Origin: Diphasiastrum complanatum
Taxonomy: Eukaryota > Streptophyta > Lycopodiopsida > Lycopodiales > Lycopodiaceae
Reading direction: 5' to 3'
DNA length: 64,000 nt
Assembly (NCBI GenBank): GCA_029204225.1
Contig: CM055092.1
Coordinates: forward strand, 81,379,464-81,443,463
Positions 11,383-21,997 of this stretch are shown here, piece by piece. Numbering within the stretch: position 1 is the stretch's first letter; every line of letters starts with the position of its first letter. Position numbers and translations under genes: made by a program. The notes below the pieces were generated by a model that saw nothing but the letters and a program-made list of their open reading frames with translations, made no database searches and was not told the origin of the DNA.

Positions 11383-11725
11383 AATGATCTATTCTTCAAT
11401 GAGTAAACTGGAAAAGAAGTTGACGCGATGCTGGAGATCCACGATTGAGACAATATGCTTTACTCTACAAAGGTAACGAGTTCTAGACTAGTTAAAGTTT
11501 TGAAATTTCTGCATTTCGAGTAAAATGCAATGGGCTCCTACAGACTGTCTGCCTCTTTTACAATTACATTTTATAGAAACTCGAAAGTCAAGATGGATAA
11601 AAAAATTTTATAACACTCGTGTATGTTCTACTAGTAACCGTTGAAAATCATCTATGAAAGATTGTTTGTAATGAGATAAGCCATTCCTCAGTATAGCTGA
11701 TTTTCACTGAAGGTTTGACCAAACA
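11383..11725 (-). pseudogene. Inverted fragment of expansin 3' flank and last codons
   Basis: Read on the minus strand, this equals the end of exon 3 plus the 3' flank of the expansin loci (compare 62705-63037 and 4850-5197). Shared sequences include gataaaaaaattttataacac and tcttcaatgagtaaactgg in inverted orientation. It begins with the last expansin codons at about 11725 and ends at the same duplication boundary (agatcatttgtgt) as the other copies. It holds no functional coding sequence. Confidence 0.85.
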
Positions 11726-12180
11726 CAATAGCATATCACACGGATTCTGACATGGGTGTCCGATGTATTTTCGAAAATTTTATAATTCGTCGCAATTCGA
11801 CATGTCGAAATCCGACGTCCAGGCAAGAAATCCCAAATTGGGATTCCGGTGATCAGGAAATTGTGGCGGAAACCAATTTTTAAAATGTACATTGGAATCC
11901 AACATGGCGGAATCCAACATCTCAACATGGATATGACGTGGCATTTTTTTCTTCAAAAAAAAAAATAACGTGTCATCTGACGTGGATGTCAGAATCCGAC
12001 GGCGACGTCCATGTCAACAATCCAAAAGCCTGTTCTTTGGCATCTAGCGTCCGGGCCTAAGCCTGTACGGGTGTCAAATTCTGACGTGTTTGAAGGACGT
12101 CAGAATCCAACGTCTGTCATTTTTCCAAATTTGAACGATCCAGCGCCTTCTTCCTCACTTTGTTTTGTGCAAGTTTGAGC
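11726..12180. repeat. GACGT/TCCGA-rich low-copy repeat tract
   Basis: This stretch is packed with variants of gtcagaatccgacg and gacgtcc in both orientations (for example near 11750, 11810, 11985, 12000 and 12100). It is GC-richer than its surroundings and has no credible coding frame. It may be the subterminal repeat region of a DNA transposon. No terminal inverted repeat was identified. Confidence 0.5.
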
Positions 12181-12635
12181 AATGGAAGGCGCCTTTGGAG
12201 CGATTATTGCGATTATTGAGATTCTTGAAGATCAGTTCATGCTTTTGATGCGTTGAGGTTAGTGCTGATGCTTTGAGGTTGATGCTTGAAGATTTGATAG
12301 CTTTTGAAGTTTTTGTTTTGCTTTTTGTTTCAAAGATAAAGCTTGTTTTGTTTGCTTATGTGAAAGAAAGTGAAGAGACGAAACATAAGTGTTTGAATAG
12401 ATAGTGTTAAGTGTTAAGTGTTTGAACAATAGTGTTTGAATAGATAGTGTTAAGTGTTTGAATAGATATTGTTAAGTGTTTTTTAGAGAGAGAGAGAGAG
12501 AGAATGCGTTTGTGTTTTTGAATTTTGTATTGATTTAGAATGGTTTTGGATATTGTTCTTCTTGTAATAGATTGTTAGTAGTATTTAGGATAGTGTTTGC
12601 TAATAATATATTATTAGATTTGTAATTTGAGAGAA

Positions 12636-12667
<32 letters not shown>

Positions 12668-12964
12668 GAGGTGGAGTGTAGGTGTATGCTTGAAAATATT
12701 GAAAGCTTTTGGAGTTTATGTTTTGCTCTTTTCTTTGAGAAATCAAGTTTGTTCTATATACTTTTGTGAAAGAAAAGTGAAAAGAGGAAAGATAGGTGTT
12801 TGAATAGATAGTGTTAAGTGTTTGAATATTAGTGTTTGATGGTAAATGAATCTTAGATTTTTGATTTGAGAGAGAGAGTGTGTGTGTGTTTTTGAATTTT
12901 GCATTGATTTAGAATGATTTAGGATAGTGTTTATGATTTAGGATAGTGTTTATAATAGATTGTT

Positions 12965-13063
<99 letters not shown>

Positions 13064-13104
13064 GTGTGTATGTGTTGTGTTTTGCATTTTGAATTTAAGA
13101 TAAT

Positions 13105-13135
<31 letters not shown>

Positions 13136-13330
13136 CAGAGAAGGAGAGAGAGAGAGAGAGTTTGTGTGTGTGTTTGATAGAAAATTTATATTGGATTTGT
13201 AATTTAAGAGAGAGAGATGGAGAGAGTGAGTGAGTGAGTGAGTGTACATGTGTTTTGCAATCTAAATTGATTTAAGATTTGAGAGAGAGAGAGAGAGATA
13301 GAGAGAGTTTTGCATTATGCATTAACACCT
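12181..13330 (+). repeat. (GA)n microsatellite cluster with tgtttgaatagatagtg repeats
   Basis: Four or more (GA)n arrays occur: about 12486-12503, 12631-12667, 12968-13061 (the longest, nearly uninterrupted) and 13106-13160, plus shorter ones to 13305. Between them are repeats of gtgtttgaatagatagtgtt (12391-12480, 12795-12835) and of the aattttgcattgatttaga type. The whole 1.1 kb looks like local duplication of a (GA)n-bearing unit. Long serine/leucine frames on the minus strand are by-products of the array, not genes. Confidence 0.85.
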
Positions 13331-13541
13331 TTGTGGTTGTGTTACTATAATCATGTGACATAGTTATTCTAGATAGTACTTGTTTTCAACTTTGGGTGGA
13401 ATTGCCAATTATTACTCACAATCTAATGGTAATGTCTTCTAGAGCTAGTAGTGCAAATCCTAGACATTCCACGATGGTTTGTGGCTTGGATATCATACAT
13501 GTGGGTCGTAGATGGACATCTACATTTCAATGTTTTAAAGA

Positions 13542-13554
13542 CACTACAAGAGAA
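13542..13554 (+). mobile_element. CACTA transposon terminus (candidate terminal repeat)
   Basis: cactacaagagaa matches the canonical end of plant CACTA (En/Spm) elements, which begin CACTACAAGAAA. It is followed by subterminal-type repeats and then by a TNP2-like transposase on the minus strand, so it would be the 3' end of that element. I did not find the opposite terminus by eye. Confidence 0.6.
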
Positions 13555-13599
13555 CGGACGATTTCCAAGGCTTTTTTTGAGCGTTTTCATAAATAGGAG

Positions 13600-13980
13600 T
13601 TTTTAATGAGTCGCGGAAGGAGTGGAATGCTTGAGCCGCGGGTCCAGTGATTGGCCTCGGTATGAGCCTACCAAATTTGAACTTGTTTTTGAAACATTTA
13701 TAGAGAGGGATATAAAGAGGGTTATCAATTCACTAGAGGGCCTCGGAACATACATCGGAATACTGAAGCTGATTTGAGGGGTATACCGAGACTGAAGTTG
13801 GTATAAGCCTACTAAATTTGAATTTCTTTTTGAGACATTTATAGAGAGGGTTATAAAGAGGGTCCAGGTGGGACACTCTGCTCAAAGAGTGTAATATCGA
13901 GACTGTTAAAAAAGAGACCCCTTGGTATAAACCACGGCATAAAATAGAATGTAAACGGATCTTACTTTTGGAATTTGTTA
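13600..13980. repeat. CACTA subterminal repeats
   Basis: A 64-bp unit at 13660-13722 recurs at 13799-13862 (both contain acatttatagagaggg and ataaagagggt). Shorter variants of ggcctcgg, ccgagactg and cttggtataa are scattered through the block. Such short, mixed-orientation repeats next to a CACTA terminus are typical binding sites for the element's own DNA-binding protein. Similar ccttggtata motifs reappear at 21355-21385. Confidence 0.55.
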
Positions 13981-14189
13981 CCTATCAACACATTGAATTC
14001 CATTTTCTATCAACATTCGTTGCCATATGCACAAGTGCATTAAGAAATTTATGTATCACAAAAAAATGATGATAAAAATTTGTGTACTCACATGCATCGA
14101 CTACTTGTTTGATGTCAACTAGTCAATTAATAAAGTGTAATTGCATCTATAAACAATATGATTAATATTACAATGAGCTGAAATACATC

Positions 14190-15690
14190 GTACTATCTTA
14201 CTCTCGGTGGTCCATCATTATTATTTGCCGCATCATCATGCGACAAATCCGCCAATTTAAATGCGTCTATCTCTAATTCTACCCAAATATCCCCTATAGC
14301 TTCATCATTAATAAGCTGATTTTCAAAAGCTAATGGAGACAGTGACAACAAGTGAGATTGAGAAGGTGTGTCGTATGTCGTTGATCCATCTGATGATGAT
14401 GCACCATGCTCAACATCATCATTAGCTTGTGAAGCTTGCACATGATCATCCTCCAAAAATGTGTCATTGAATCCGTCATCATAATATTGTTCATGAGGTG
14501 CATCAGTTGGCAGCGCCATGTCCTCTACTACATCTCTATCCTCAAAATTTTTTTTCCTTCGAGTGATATGAATCATGTACCACCATCTGGGATCTGAACG
14601 ATCAGGGTAAAAGACCACCTGTAATTGATCGATGTTACCTTAAATGTTGACTCGTAGTTAGTATCAATAGCTTTGTTACAGTTGCTAAGGTATTACTATA
14701 CACAATATACATTTTTTGTAGTACACTAAAAATCGATTGATTGACAACAAAAGAGCATAGACATGTTGAAAACATAAAATAAATGTACGTGCTCACATTG
14801 TTGAGGAAAATCAAATGTATTGCTTTGATCTTTCCAAAACTTCATAGAGTCAATGGCGAAATAACCACTATCATCTATCCTGACGGTTGCATTGGGACCA
14901 TTGCAAATAACTTTGAACCATTTGACATCAAATATAAAAAAGTTGAATTTTCCTACAATAATCAAGCTGAGAAGAGAGAAAAATGATGTTCGTCATGCTT
15001 GCTTGTGTCAATGCGCTCCATACGAAAGTGTCATCCATGCGTCCACAATGCATTGTGTTTTTTGTACTGAACAAAATGAATCCAAATTTGTTAGGGATAC
15101 TACAAGCATGTACAAAATTGCACATACAAATGTTTTAATTAATACGTGAATGATGATCTTCATAGTTTAGTGCATGTAAATTGCACCCCCTTGCATATTC
15201 CCGCTCTCTCTCTGTTACTTCATGGTTGTTTTCCAAGGTTTGGGCTCTAAGGGCCTCATGCAACCAATTAAGCATCATGTCCTTAGGTAGAAGAACGAGG
15301 TCAGGTGGACATGGTTGTCTTTTATGCTCTCTCCTAAAAGTAGCTCGAGCGGTTTGTCTACGAGCCTTGGCCTCTTCGTATAGAAAAATCCACTTTTGTA
15401 TTTCCTCGCTATTAAGAATGCAAAAGTTATTTACCTTCTCCTTGAAGGACTCACTCATTCTCATGATCACTCCTTTTTCTTAAGGAACCTCCCAACAACA
15501 CGATCAACATCCTTTTTATCCCAAAGATGATGAATAGAAGGATCACTATGAGCAAGGAACTTCGTGATGTAATCCATGCTTGCACTAGCCATCCTTCTGT
15601 TGTGCTACCCTCAGGCCTTGCTCTTTGACTTACATTGACTTACAAAGCCTTTCAATGTATTCATGAATCGTTCTAAGAAAAACATAGTCC
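14190..15690 (-). pseudogene. CACTA (En/Spm) TNP2-like transposase, C-terminal half
   Basis: Read from 15690 downward on the minus strand, ERFMNTLKGFV and ARPEGS...EGWLVQ (about 15675-15590) in adjacent frames are hallmarks of the DUF4218 region of TNP2 transposases. 15470-15135 continues with VNNFCILNSEEI and a Lys/Arg-rich stretch. 14965-14785 carries DUF4216 (WFKVICNGPNATVRIDDSG and the WKDQ segment), and 14618-14193 its end (VFYPDRSDPRWW) followed by an acidic tail. Gaps between blocks may be introns (for example 14619-14785) or decay. The N-terminal catalytic part is absent. The element would mobilise CACTA DNA in the nucleus; this copy is probably dead. Confidence 0.8.
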
Positions 15691-15692
15691 TT

Positions 15693-16100
15693 GTTTTCTT
15701 CCGTTAAAGGTGTGGTTCAAATGTTTCTTGTTGGACGATAAGTTTTACAATAAAGCCCAAATGCCATGGGGAGGGAGCATGTGGTGACATTCTGGAATAG
15801 GATATAATCATATGGTTCGGGAGTTTTGATTAGCACTCTACTATATTCTTTCTTTTTGTTCTCTTCGCGTGTGTTTAGGTTTTAGGGTTTAGGGTGTGTG
15901 TGCATGTGCATGTAAGTGTGATGCCATTCGTTTATGTTTCATGATTACTAGTTCATGCTACCATAGTATCTTGATTTATGTTTCATGCTTACTAGTTCAT
16001 GCTACTCTAATTTGTAGGATATTAATTTATTCCTGTTACTTTAATTTGCAGGATCATAATTTATGTGTTATGTATTAGTTATGTTTCATGCTTAGAGATA
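15693..16100 (+). repeat. Dispersed repeat R, copy 1
   Basis: Contains the R-family core (acaataaagcccaaatgcca, gggagggagcatgtggtgac, aggatataatcatatggttc), shared with 16110-16550, 17230-17520 and 46980-47300. After the core come the telomere-like ttttagggtttaggg and a (GT)n-rich stretch, then repeats of atgtttcatgcttactagtt. It abuts the CACTA transposase fragment without a (GA)n tract on the left, unlike the other copies. No coding capacity is apparent. Confidence 0.75.
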
Positions 16101-16555
16101 GAGAGCGAGGAAGAGAGAGAGAGAGATCATGAAAACGTTAAAGGTAACCAACAATACCAATTCTAGGAAGGTGTGTAGCCCTTGTTTTCTCAAATGTTTC
16201 TTGTTAGACGATAAGTTCCGCAAGAAAGCCCAAATGCCATAGGGAGGGAGCATGTGGTGACATTCTAAAATAGGATATAATTCTACAGTTCGAGAGTTTT
16301 GATTAACACTCAGCTATGTTCTTTATTTTTTTCCTCTTTGTGTGTGTGTAGGTTTTAGGGTTTAGGGTGTGTGTGTGCGTGTTTGTGTGTACACGCATGT
16401 AAGTGTGATGCCATTCATTTATATTTCATGATTACTAGTTCATGTTACGCTAATTTGTAGTATCTTGATTTATCTTTCATGCTTACTAGTTCATGCTACT
16501 CTAATTGACAGGATTTTAAGTTATGCATGTGTGTGTGTGCGTGCGTCATAGTCTG
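16101..16555 (+). repeat. Dispersed repeat R, copy 2, with (GA)n head
   Basis: Begins with a short (GA)n tract (about 16107-16128) followed by atcatgaaaacgttaaaggt and the R core at 16190-16330. It also carries the telomere-like ttttagggtttagggtg (16351-16368) and (GT)n. It is a near-duplicate of copy 1 in tandem and is directly followed by the inverted-repeat element S copy 1. Confidence 0.8.
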
Positions 16556-17190
16556 AGCTTTTATAGGTATTGAGTCAAAGCTATGAGGGCAATACCAATA
16601 TATAAATCAATTTTCCATCTACTATTAACCACAAACCATAACCCTAACAATATTAATGATGACATGAATCCATTGAGGATGAAAAGGGGGCTAACTGGCT
16701 CTACGATTGAGTTGTCTATGTCGATTGGGTATTTCGTCTAAAAATGACGACACCAAAGAGGAATGTGGTGTGCAGGCTGTCGATGTCCTTGAACCTCATT
16801 GTTCACCACATCGAAAAGAGAAAAGTGTGTCTGTTACTTCAAATTCAATAAATCTAAAAGGTTGCATGAGGTTTATTTGGATTCAAACAAGTATCCACAT
16901 GTAACCACTTTGAAGCGTTGAGTTCAAAGTAGTAGCATCCTTTTCTCTTTTCGATGCTATGAACTGTCAGACTCAAGGACTACCAAGGGCCTACACATCA
17001 TGTTCCTCTTTACTGTCTTCATAGAAGACACAACCCCTCATTACGTATGAGTCATTTGTGGGGCCAATGAGTCTCTTATTGATGTCTACTCCTCAATGTG
17101 GTTTAATTTGGACATCATTGTTGTTTGAACTTGAAATGGTCATGAATGGACAATATATGTGTTGTATTGACGTTGTAGCTATGAGTGAGT
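16556..17190. mobile_element. Long inverted-repeat (fold-back) element S, copy 1
   Basis: The left arm at about 16752-16850 (ccaaagaggaatgtggtgtg ... catcgaaaagagaaaag) is matched in reverse complement by 16919-17010 (cttttctcttttcgatgcta ... catgttcctcttta). About 95 bp therefore folds back around a spacer of roughly 70 bp. The same structure recurs at 17835-18175 and 47609-48060. No protein is encoded, so it would be non-autonomous (MITE or Foldback type). Flanking sequence 17050-17180 is also shared with 48090-48320. Confidence 0.7.
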
Positions 17191-17249
17191 ATACATAAAA
17201 GTTTTGGCATCCGTTTCACAATACTCTATATTTTTAGCCCACGGGATGG

Positions 17250-17301
<52 letters not shown>

Positions 17302-17520
17302 ATGAAAGAGTTAAAGATAACCAGCACTCCCAATTCCAGGAAGGTGTGTAGCCCTAGTTTTCTTCCATTAAAGGCATGTTTCACATGTTTCTTGTTGAAC
17401 AATAAGTTCCACAACAAAGCCCAAATGTCGTAGGGAGGGAGGGAGCATGTGGTGACATTCTGGAATATGATATAATCGTACAGTTTGGGAGTTTTGATTT
17501 GTGAAAAATTGCCTACATTG
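17191..17520 (+). repeat. Dispersed repeat R, copy 3, with (GA)n head
   Basis: A (GA)n array at 17251-17299 is followed by atcatgaaagagttaaagat and the R core (17330-17500, including gggagcatgtggtgacattc). It lacks the telomere-like tail of copies 1 and 2. Open frames across the array on both strands are artefacts of the dinucleotide repeat. Confidence 0.8.
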
Positions 17521-17834
17521 GTAAATCTAGCCATGTAGAATATTGTACATTTTGTCAATATTATTTGTTGGTTACTTGAATGGCCAAAGTGCCACTTGTA
17601 CATTCACACCTAAAGTAGGTTACCACAAGTCAAGAGGAGTGGTTGTGTCCATTTGGTAGTGATTCCTACTTTGTAGGATCTAGACCATGATTTATGATGA
17701 GATTTGTACCTACCATGCACCTACCAAGCATGACTCTTGGATCTAGGCTAAGGTTTTCACATTAGGGCAAGAAAGTGGAGTCTACTTCCTTATTACATGC
17801 TGGATATTCACCTAACTTAGCAAAGGAACACACA
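17521..17834. other. No gene seen
   Basis: The spacer between repeat R copy 3 and element S copy 2 has moderate complexity. It contains no coding frame of note and no repeat that I recognise elsewhere in the window. Confidence 0.4.
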
Positions 17835-18180
17835 TCCATTGAGGATGCAGAGGGGGCTAACTGGCTCCGTGATCAAGTTGTCTGTGCTGATTGGGTATTT
17901 CACCTAAAACTGATGACACAAAGAGACATGTTGTGTGCAGGCCGTTGACGTTCTTGAATCTCATGGTTCACCACATCGAAAAGAGAAAAGTGTGTCTGCT
18001 ACGTCAAACTCAAAAATTCTAAAAGCTTGCATGAGATTCATTTGGATTCAAACAAGTGTCCACATATAACCACTTTGAAGTGTTGAATTCTAAGTAGCAG
18101 CATCATTTTCTCTCTTTGATGCTACGAAACATTAGATTCATGAAGTGCGAAGGGCCTACACGTCATGTTTTTGATCAAAG
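17835..18180. mobile_element. Long inverted-repeat (fold-back) element S, copy 2
   Basis: Left arm about 17916-18013 (acaaagagacatgttgtgtg ... aaaagagaaaagtgtgtctg) and right arm about 18081-18170 (gttgaattctaagtagcagc ... gggcctacacgtcatgt) are inverted complements, as in copies 1 and 3. The copy is truncated on the right: the sequence beyond 18175 is CACTA-related, whereas copies 1 and 3 share a further 200 bp. There is no coding sequence. Confidence 0.7.
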
Positions 18181-18189
18181 TTTTCAATG

Positions 18190-18480
18190 TTTGTGCAGCG
18201 ATCCACCGTGGGGCAGTCTCCCACACATGACGAGTACATGTATGCATATTCTCATAGTATGCAAGCGGTACTAGAGTTATTGGAAAGGTAGGGCATGCAT
18301 ATAAACTGGGATGCGCTCCTCAAGAACAACATCAACTCCATTTTATGTTCTAATGTATACTTGCTATTCACTCCCACTCCCATACAATTATTCAGAAGAC
18401 TAATTCATGTGTCTTGCGCGTGTAGGAACAAAAAGTCCCACATGAAGAAGATCATGAAGAGGAATTAGATAGATCTAGCT
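18190..18480 (+). pseudogene. CACTA-associated Transposase_24-like fragment (C-terminal exons)
   Basis: One frame at 18200-18350 reads VGQSPTHDEYMYAYSHSMQA then LELLER and a stop, followed by NWDALLKNN. The same block (SPTKEEYKYAYSNNM ... LELLERQG) follows the fuller copy at 20280-20390. It is preceded by an acceptor-like tgtttgtgcag at 18189-18199. This fits the C-terminal end of the En/Spm accessory protein family (Pfam Transposase_24). No upstream exon remains attached here. Confidence 0.55.
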
Positions 18481-18889
18481 AGTGTTTTGGCTCTATAACT
18501 AGCCTTTCCATGTTTACAGATACTTATGTATATGTATTTACATCTATCATTTTTATTCGTACATTTGCCAACTATCTTTTGATGTAGCTAATTTTTTACG
18601 TAGTCTTGAACCTTGACTATATATGGTAATTGAACTGTATTTGGCCTTGAACTATGTAGAAATGCTTAATTTTTTTGTTAAAAAGTGTAATTATTGTGGT
18701 TATTTGTGATTATTATGGTGTAATGTAGTTTATTCATCTATGGTTGAATGCAAAGAGTCACTTTTGTTGTTCGACCCTAAACCTTTAACTCATTTATTTG
18801 AATTTATTTTATGCACTCATTAACTCTACAAGGTAGTATTCTCTGAAATATCTTTTATTGCTTGCAACAATTATCCCAATCATATCCTC
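18481..18889. other. No gene; AT-rich spacer
   Basis: Sequence between the two Transposase_24-like pieces. It is AT-rich, with runs such as gtaattattgtggttatttg, and has no supported coding frame. It probably represents 3' flank of the first CACTA fragment. Confidence 0.4.
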
Positions 18890-20440
18890 AATGTCTCATG
18901 ACACATCTCAAAGTCACGGATCTAGCCGCAGTCGCGGGCCATCCTATTTTTCATCCATGAGTGACGACGAGTTCCTCAGTTATATGGATGGGATGTTTCC
19001 CTCGTGTGCAAGCACGATCATGGAGAGACTGCGGGCTCATTGGGATGCACGGAGTTCGAGTAGGTTGTCCAGATCATCTCATTCTAAGGAGATCCAGTTC
19101 CCACAACCCTCCGTGATGGAGGTGTTATCCTATTCCACGAGGGTCTATCTGGCAGGAGTCCCTCCCTCGTGCACTCTAATGCTAGTGCCTCCTCCCGACA
19201 TTCCAGTCGAAAAAAGAGAGATCATAGGAGTCATCGCCTCATCAGCGACTCTTGTTGTGGCGGTGATGACGCTGATGTCATGCTTCTTGCAGCCTCAAGC
19301 CCCGCATGTCGTGCTAGCAGGCCTCATCATAGGGATTCCTTACTTCGAGAAACCCTAATCCAAGAAGCAACGTGGATGGCGCGTGATACTACGACTCCTG
19401 CATCTATCACACCTTATTACCCAGACACCCCCACACTCTCTCCTCACATTTTTCCTTCATCGGTGTCCACGCCCCCTATGGGGTCTCTATCGCATCGTGA
19501 TTCCTCTTGCCAGACCACTCCACCCATTTTTTCTCTCATTCAAACCCCTGTTGGTTACACTCCCTCTCAAACTCCTTTCCAACCTTCTCCTCTTCATACC
19601 CCTCTCCACTCTTCTCGTGATCGCCTTCAAACTCCTCCCCAAATTTCTCCTATTGTAGTCAATTCCCCCACTCCTCTGGACACTCCCTTTGGCACCTCTC
19701 CATCAGCTGACATCTTGCTATCCTATGACATAGATGCAGAGAAGCACATAGTGGAGGATGACTGTGTTGGTCTCATCATCACTCGCATGAGCAACTCACG
19801 CATGTGGTCTTCAACAGGGACATTTTCAAGGACTAGCGCAAACAAAGTGATGAGAAAAAGAATTATGTCGTTGACTTGTTGTATAGAGAATTTCCAGTCC
19901 CCTCTCTTGATTTGGAATTTGACCAAATTTGGATGGGATGACAAATGGGAGGCTTGATGAGCCACCACAAATTGGATATCTGAGATGTGATGAGAGCTGG
20001 CAAAACTAGGCCATACAATGTGCACTAAGATGATTGGAAATTTGCAAAGAAAACATTTCTAGAAAATCAGATCGTTTCAAGCAACAAAGAGAGGCAGCTA
20101 AAAAGCGTATGGAGACGCTAGGGCCCTCGCACCTGGGCAGTGGTGGCCAAGGTTCTTTTCATGCCCATGTCATAAGTCTCCCCACCCATAAGTTGAATTT
20201 GATATTGTCGTAATTCATATTTTATTTGTGAAATTAAATTACAATCACCGATTTGTTGGTTCATGTAGAAATATACCGTAAAGCGGTCTCCCACAAAAGA
20301 AGAGTACAAGTATGCATATTCCAACAACATGCAATCATTACTCGAACTATTGGAGAGACAAGGAGTGAGAATTGATTGGGATGGATATTCTGAGATATGT
20401 ATTATGGTTTCAACATATATTTTGACTTCAGCACATTCAT
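18890..20440 (+). pseudogene. CACTA-associated Transposase_24-like protein, degenerate
   Basis: The first frame (18858-19358) starts with a Ser-rich leader and a DDEFLSYMDGMF motif. A second, overlapping frame (19169-19957) is a long Pro/Thr/Ser-rich linker (PTLSPHIFPSSVSTPP and similar) ending in an acidic segment. From 19900 to 20160, broken frames carry LDEPPQIGYLRCDESW and REAAKKRMETLGPSHLG. An intron-like gap (about 20165-20265) leads to SPTKEEYKYAYSNNM. The low-complexity linker followed by a basic domain fits plant En/Spm accessory proteins, but the family call is from motif resemblance. Frameshifts and stops make it non-functional. It is transcribed opposite to the TNP2 fragment at 14190-15690. 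Confidence 0.55.
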
Positions 20441-21180
20441 TTGGTCGGACACTCTAACAACATCACTTAGAAAATTTACACATCTTCATTGCATGCAAAT
20501 ATCGTAGTCCCAATATGCATCATAGTCACATGTGTCGGATGACCATGGCCAGGATGGGAATGATTCAGCTGGGTCTAATAACTAGGCAATCTATTCTGAT
20601 ATATATTTGTAATTGGAACATTTATGTATCAATATATATAATTTGTTTAAGTTAAGTCCTCTACATGGATCTTCAATTGCATGGAGTCTAGTTTTAGGAC
20701 AAAATGGAGCCATTTGATAGGGTTATAACGATGTCCATGGGCGAACCTTAGCCACCACCACCAAGGTGAGAAGGTCCCAAAGTCTCATGTAGCTTCTTAG
20801 CGGCCTCATTTTCGGGGAATCCTTTCTTCGCAGACTTCAAGTCTTCCTTGTGCCTTGATTCAGATGGATATTCTAGATCTGAGGTAAATATGGCTTCAAA
20901 ATATACTTTAACTTTACTACATTAATGTGGTCTGACTTTCACTCTCATGACATTTCTCAGGTAACTGAATTACCTTCATTGGATGCAGGTTTCATAGTCT
21001 CAATCCCATGCATCGCAGTAACATGAGTCTGACGTCAATGGACAGGACAAGGATGACTCGAGTGGATTTAATTATAATCAGGTTTATTTCAATAATCCAA
21101 TTTGTAACATATCTCTAAACTTGGAACATTTATGTATGAAGATATATTCGTTGAAGTTAAGTTTCCCTCTTCAATTTTTA
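20376..21180. repeat. Duplicated 3' end of the Transposase_24-like unit, partly inverted
   Basis: 20376-20660 is repeated at 20861-21180 (shared gatattct, cttcattg-atgca and ggaacatttatgtat blocks). Between them, on the minus strand, 20870-20755 encodes EAAKKLHETLGPSHLGGGG. This is the same conserved segment as at 20088-20145 on the plus strand, so that exon is present inverted. The arrangement looks like rearranged pieces of two related CACTA copies. Confidence 0.6.
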
Positions 21181-21299
21181 AGTGCCTAAAATGTAACTCA
21201 TATAAATTTTGCAAATTATTTTATTAACAATTATGAACAAATGTTTTTTCTTACCAACTTCATAAGAAGTGGTGCAAAAGCCGTAAATGCTTTATTTAT

Positions 21300-21490
21300 T
21301 TATTTTATAACCCTCGGAATAATCCTTGGAACAGGGTGCCATTTGAAAGGGATATACCAAGGAATGTCCCTTGGTATATCCCCTGGAAGAAACATATGAT
21401 GGGGGTGATTGAGTATAGAGAACACGAGCGGAGAAGAGAGCAGGAATATTTGCTTAACAGCTCTCCTGCTACAATGGGCTGCTAGATGCA
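21300..21490. repeat. Fold-back and subterminal-like repeats
   Basis: 21349-21362 and 21369-21382 form a perfect 14-bp inverted repeat (gggatataccaagg / ccttggtatatccc) with a 6-nt loop. Nearby variants (cctcggaataatccttggaa) resemble the ccttggtata motifs at 13919-13930. This could be the other subterminal region of the CACTA element that begins at 13542. No terminal cactacaa was found here. Confidence 0.5.
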
Positions 21491-21997
21491 AAAATAGTCT
21501 AATGGAATGTTTATACTAATTATAATCAGAGCTTAAGTGTTCTATTGCCCAAGAAGATCTTATAAATTAGTTCATACTCACAAAAATATAGAAATGAGTA
21601 CAGTCCACCAAAGAAATTAGAAATGATTTGTGTGTGGTATTATCGAAAATGGATTTAATCAAAAGTTTAATTCTGAAATAGATTGAAAGAGTAGTATGAC
21701 AATGCAAGTTCCTCAGGCATCAAAGATAGCCATCGTCTGATTAGAGACTGAGGAGTCATAGATGTTCGTGTTTTGATCAGAGTGAGTGAACAAATGTTAT
21801 CAAACATCAATGAAATGCATTCAAATCACAACAAGCATTCATCTATATTACACATAGATAGAAAAACTTGCTGCTGCTATATTACACATCAAGTAAATTA
21901 CTACAACGCATATAGGAAAGTGATCTTGTATTCACGTGTCCAAATCGAATATGCCATAGAACAATATTATTGTTTACATTTTCATGATAGATGCTAG
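21491..21997. other. No gene seen
   Basis: AT-rich sequence with one 74-codon open stretch at 21773-21997 that lacks motifs. Its right end is the Copia fragment starting at 21998. I see no promoter or repeat worth naming. Confidence 0.4.

Noticed and set aside
12950-13249. Leu/Ser-rich open frame across the (GA)n array
   Set aside because: It is a translation of a dinucleotide repeat; every frame of such an array is open. No start context or flanking domain.
15878-15900. Interstitial telomere
   Set aside because: Only two TTTAGGG-like units, embedded in a dispersed repeat.
19383-19658. Leu/Pro-rich second frame over the Pro-rich linker
   Set aside because: Overlaps the linker frame that connects to recognisable segments; it is a shadow.
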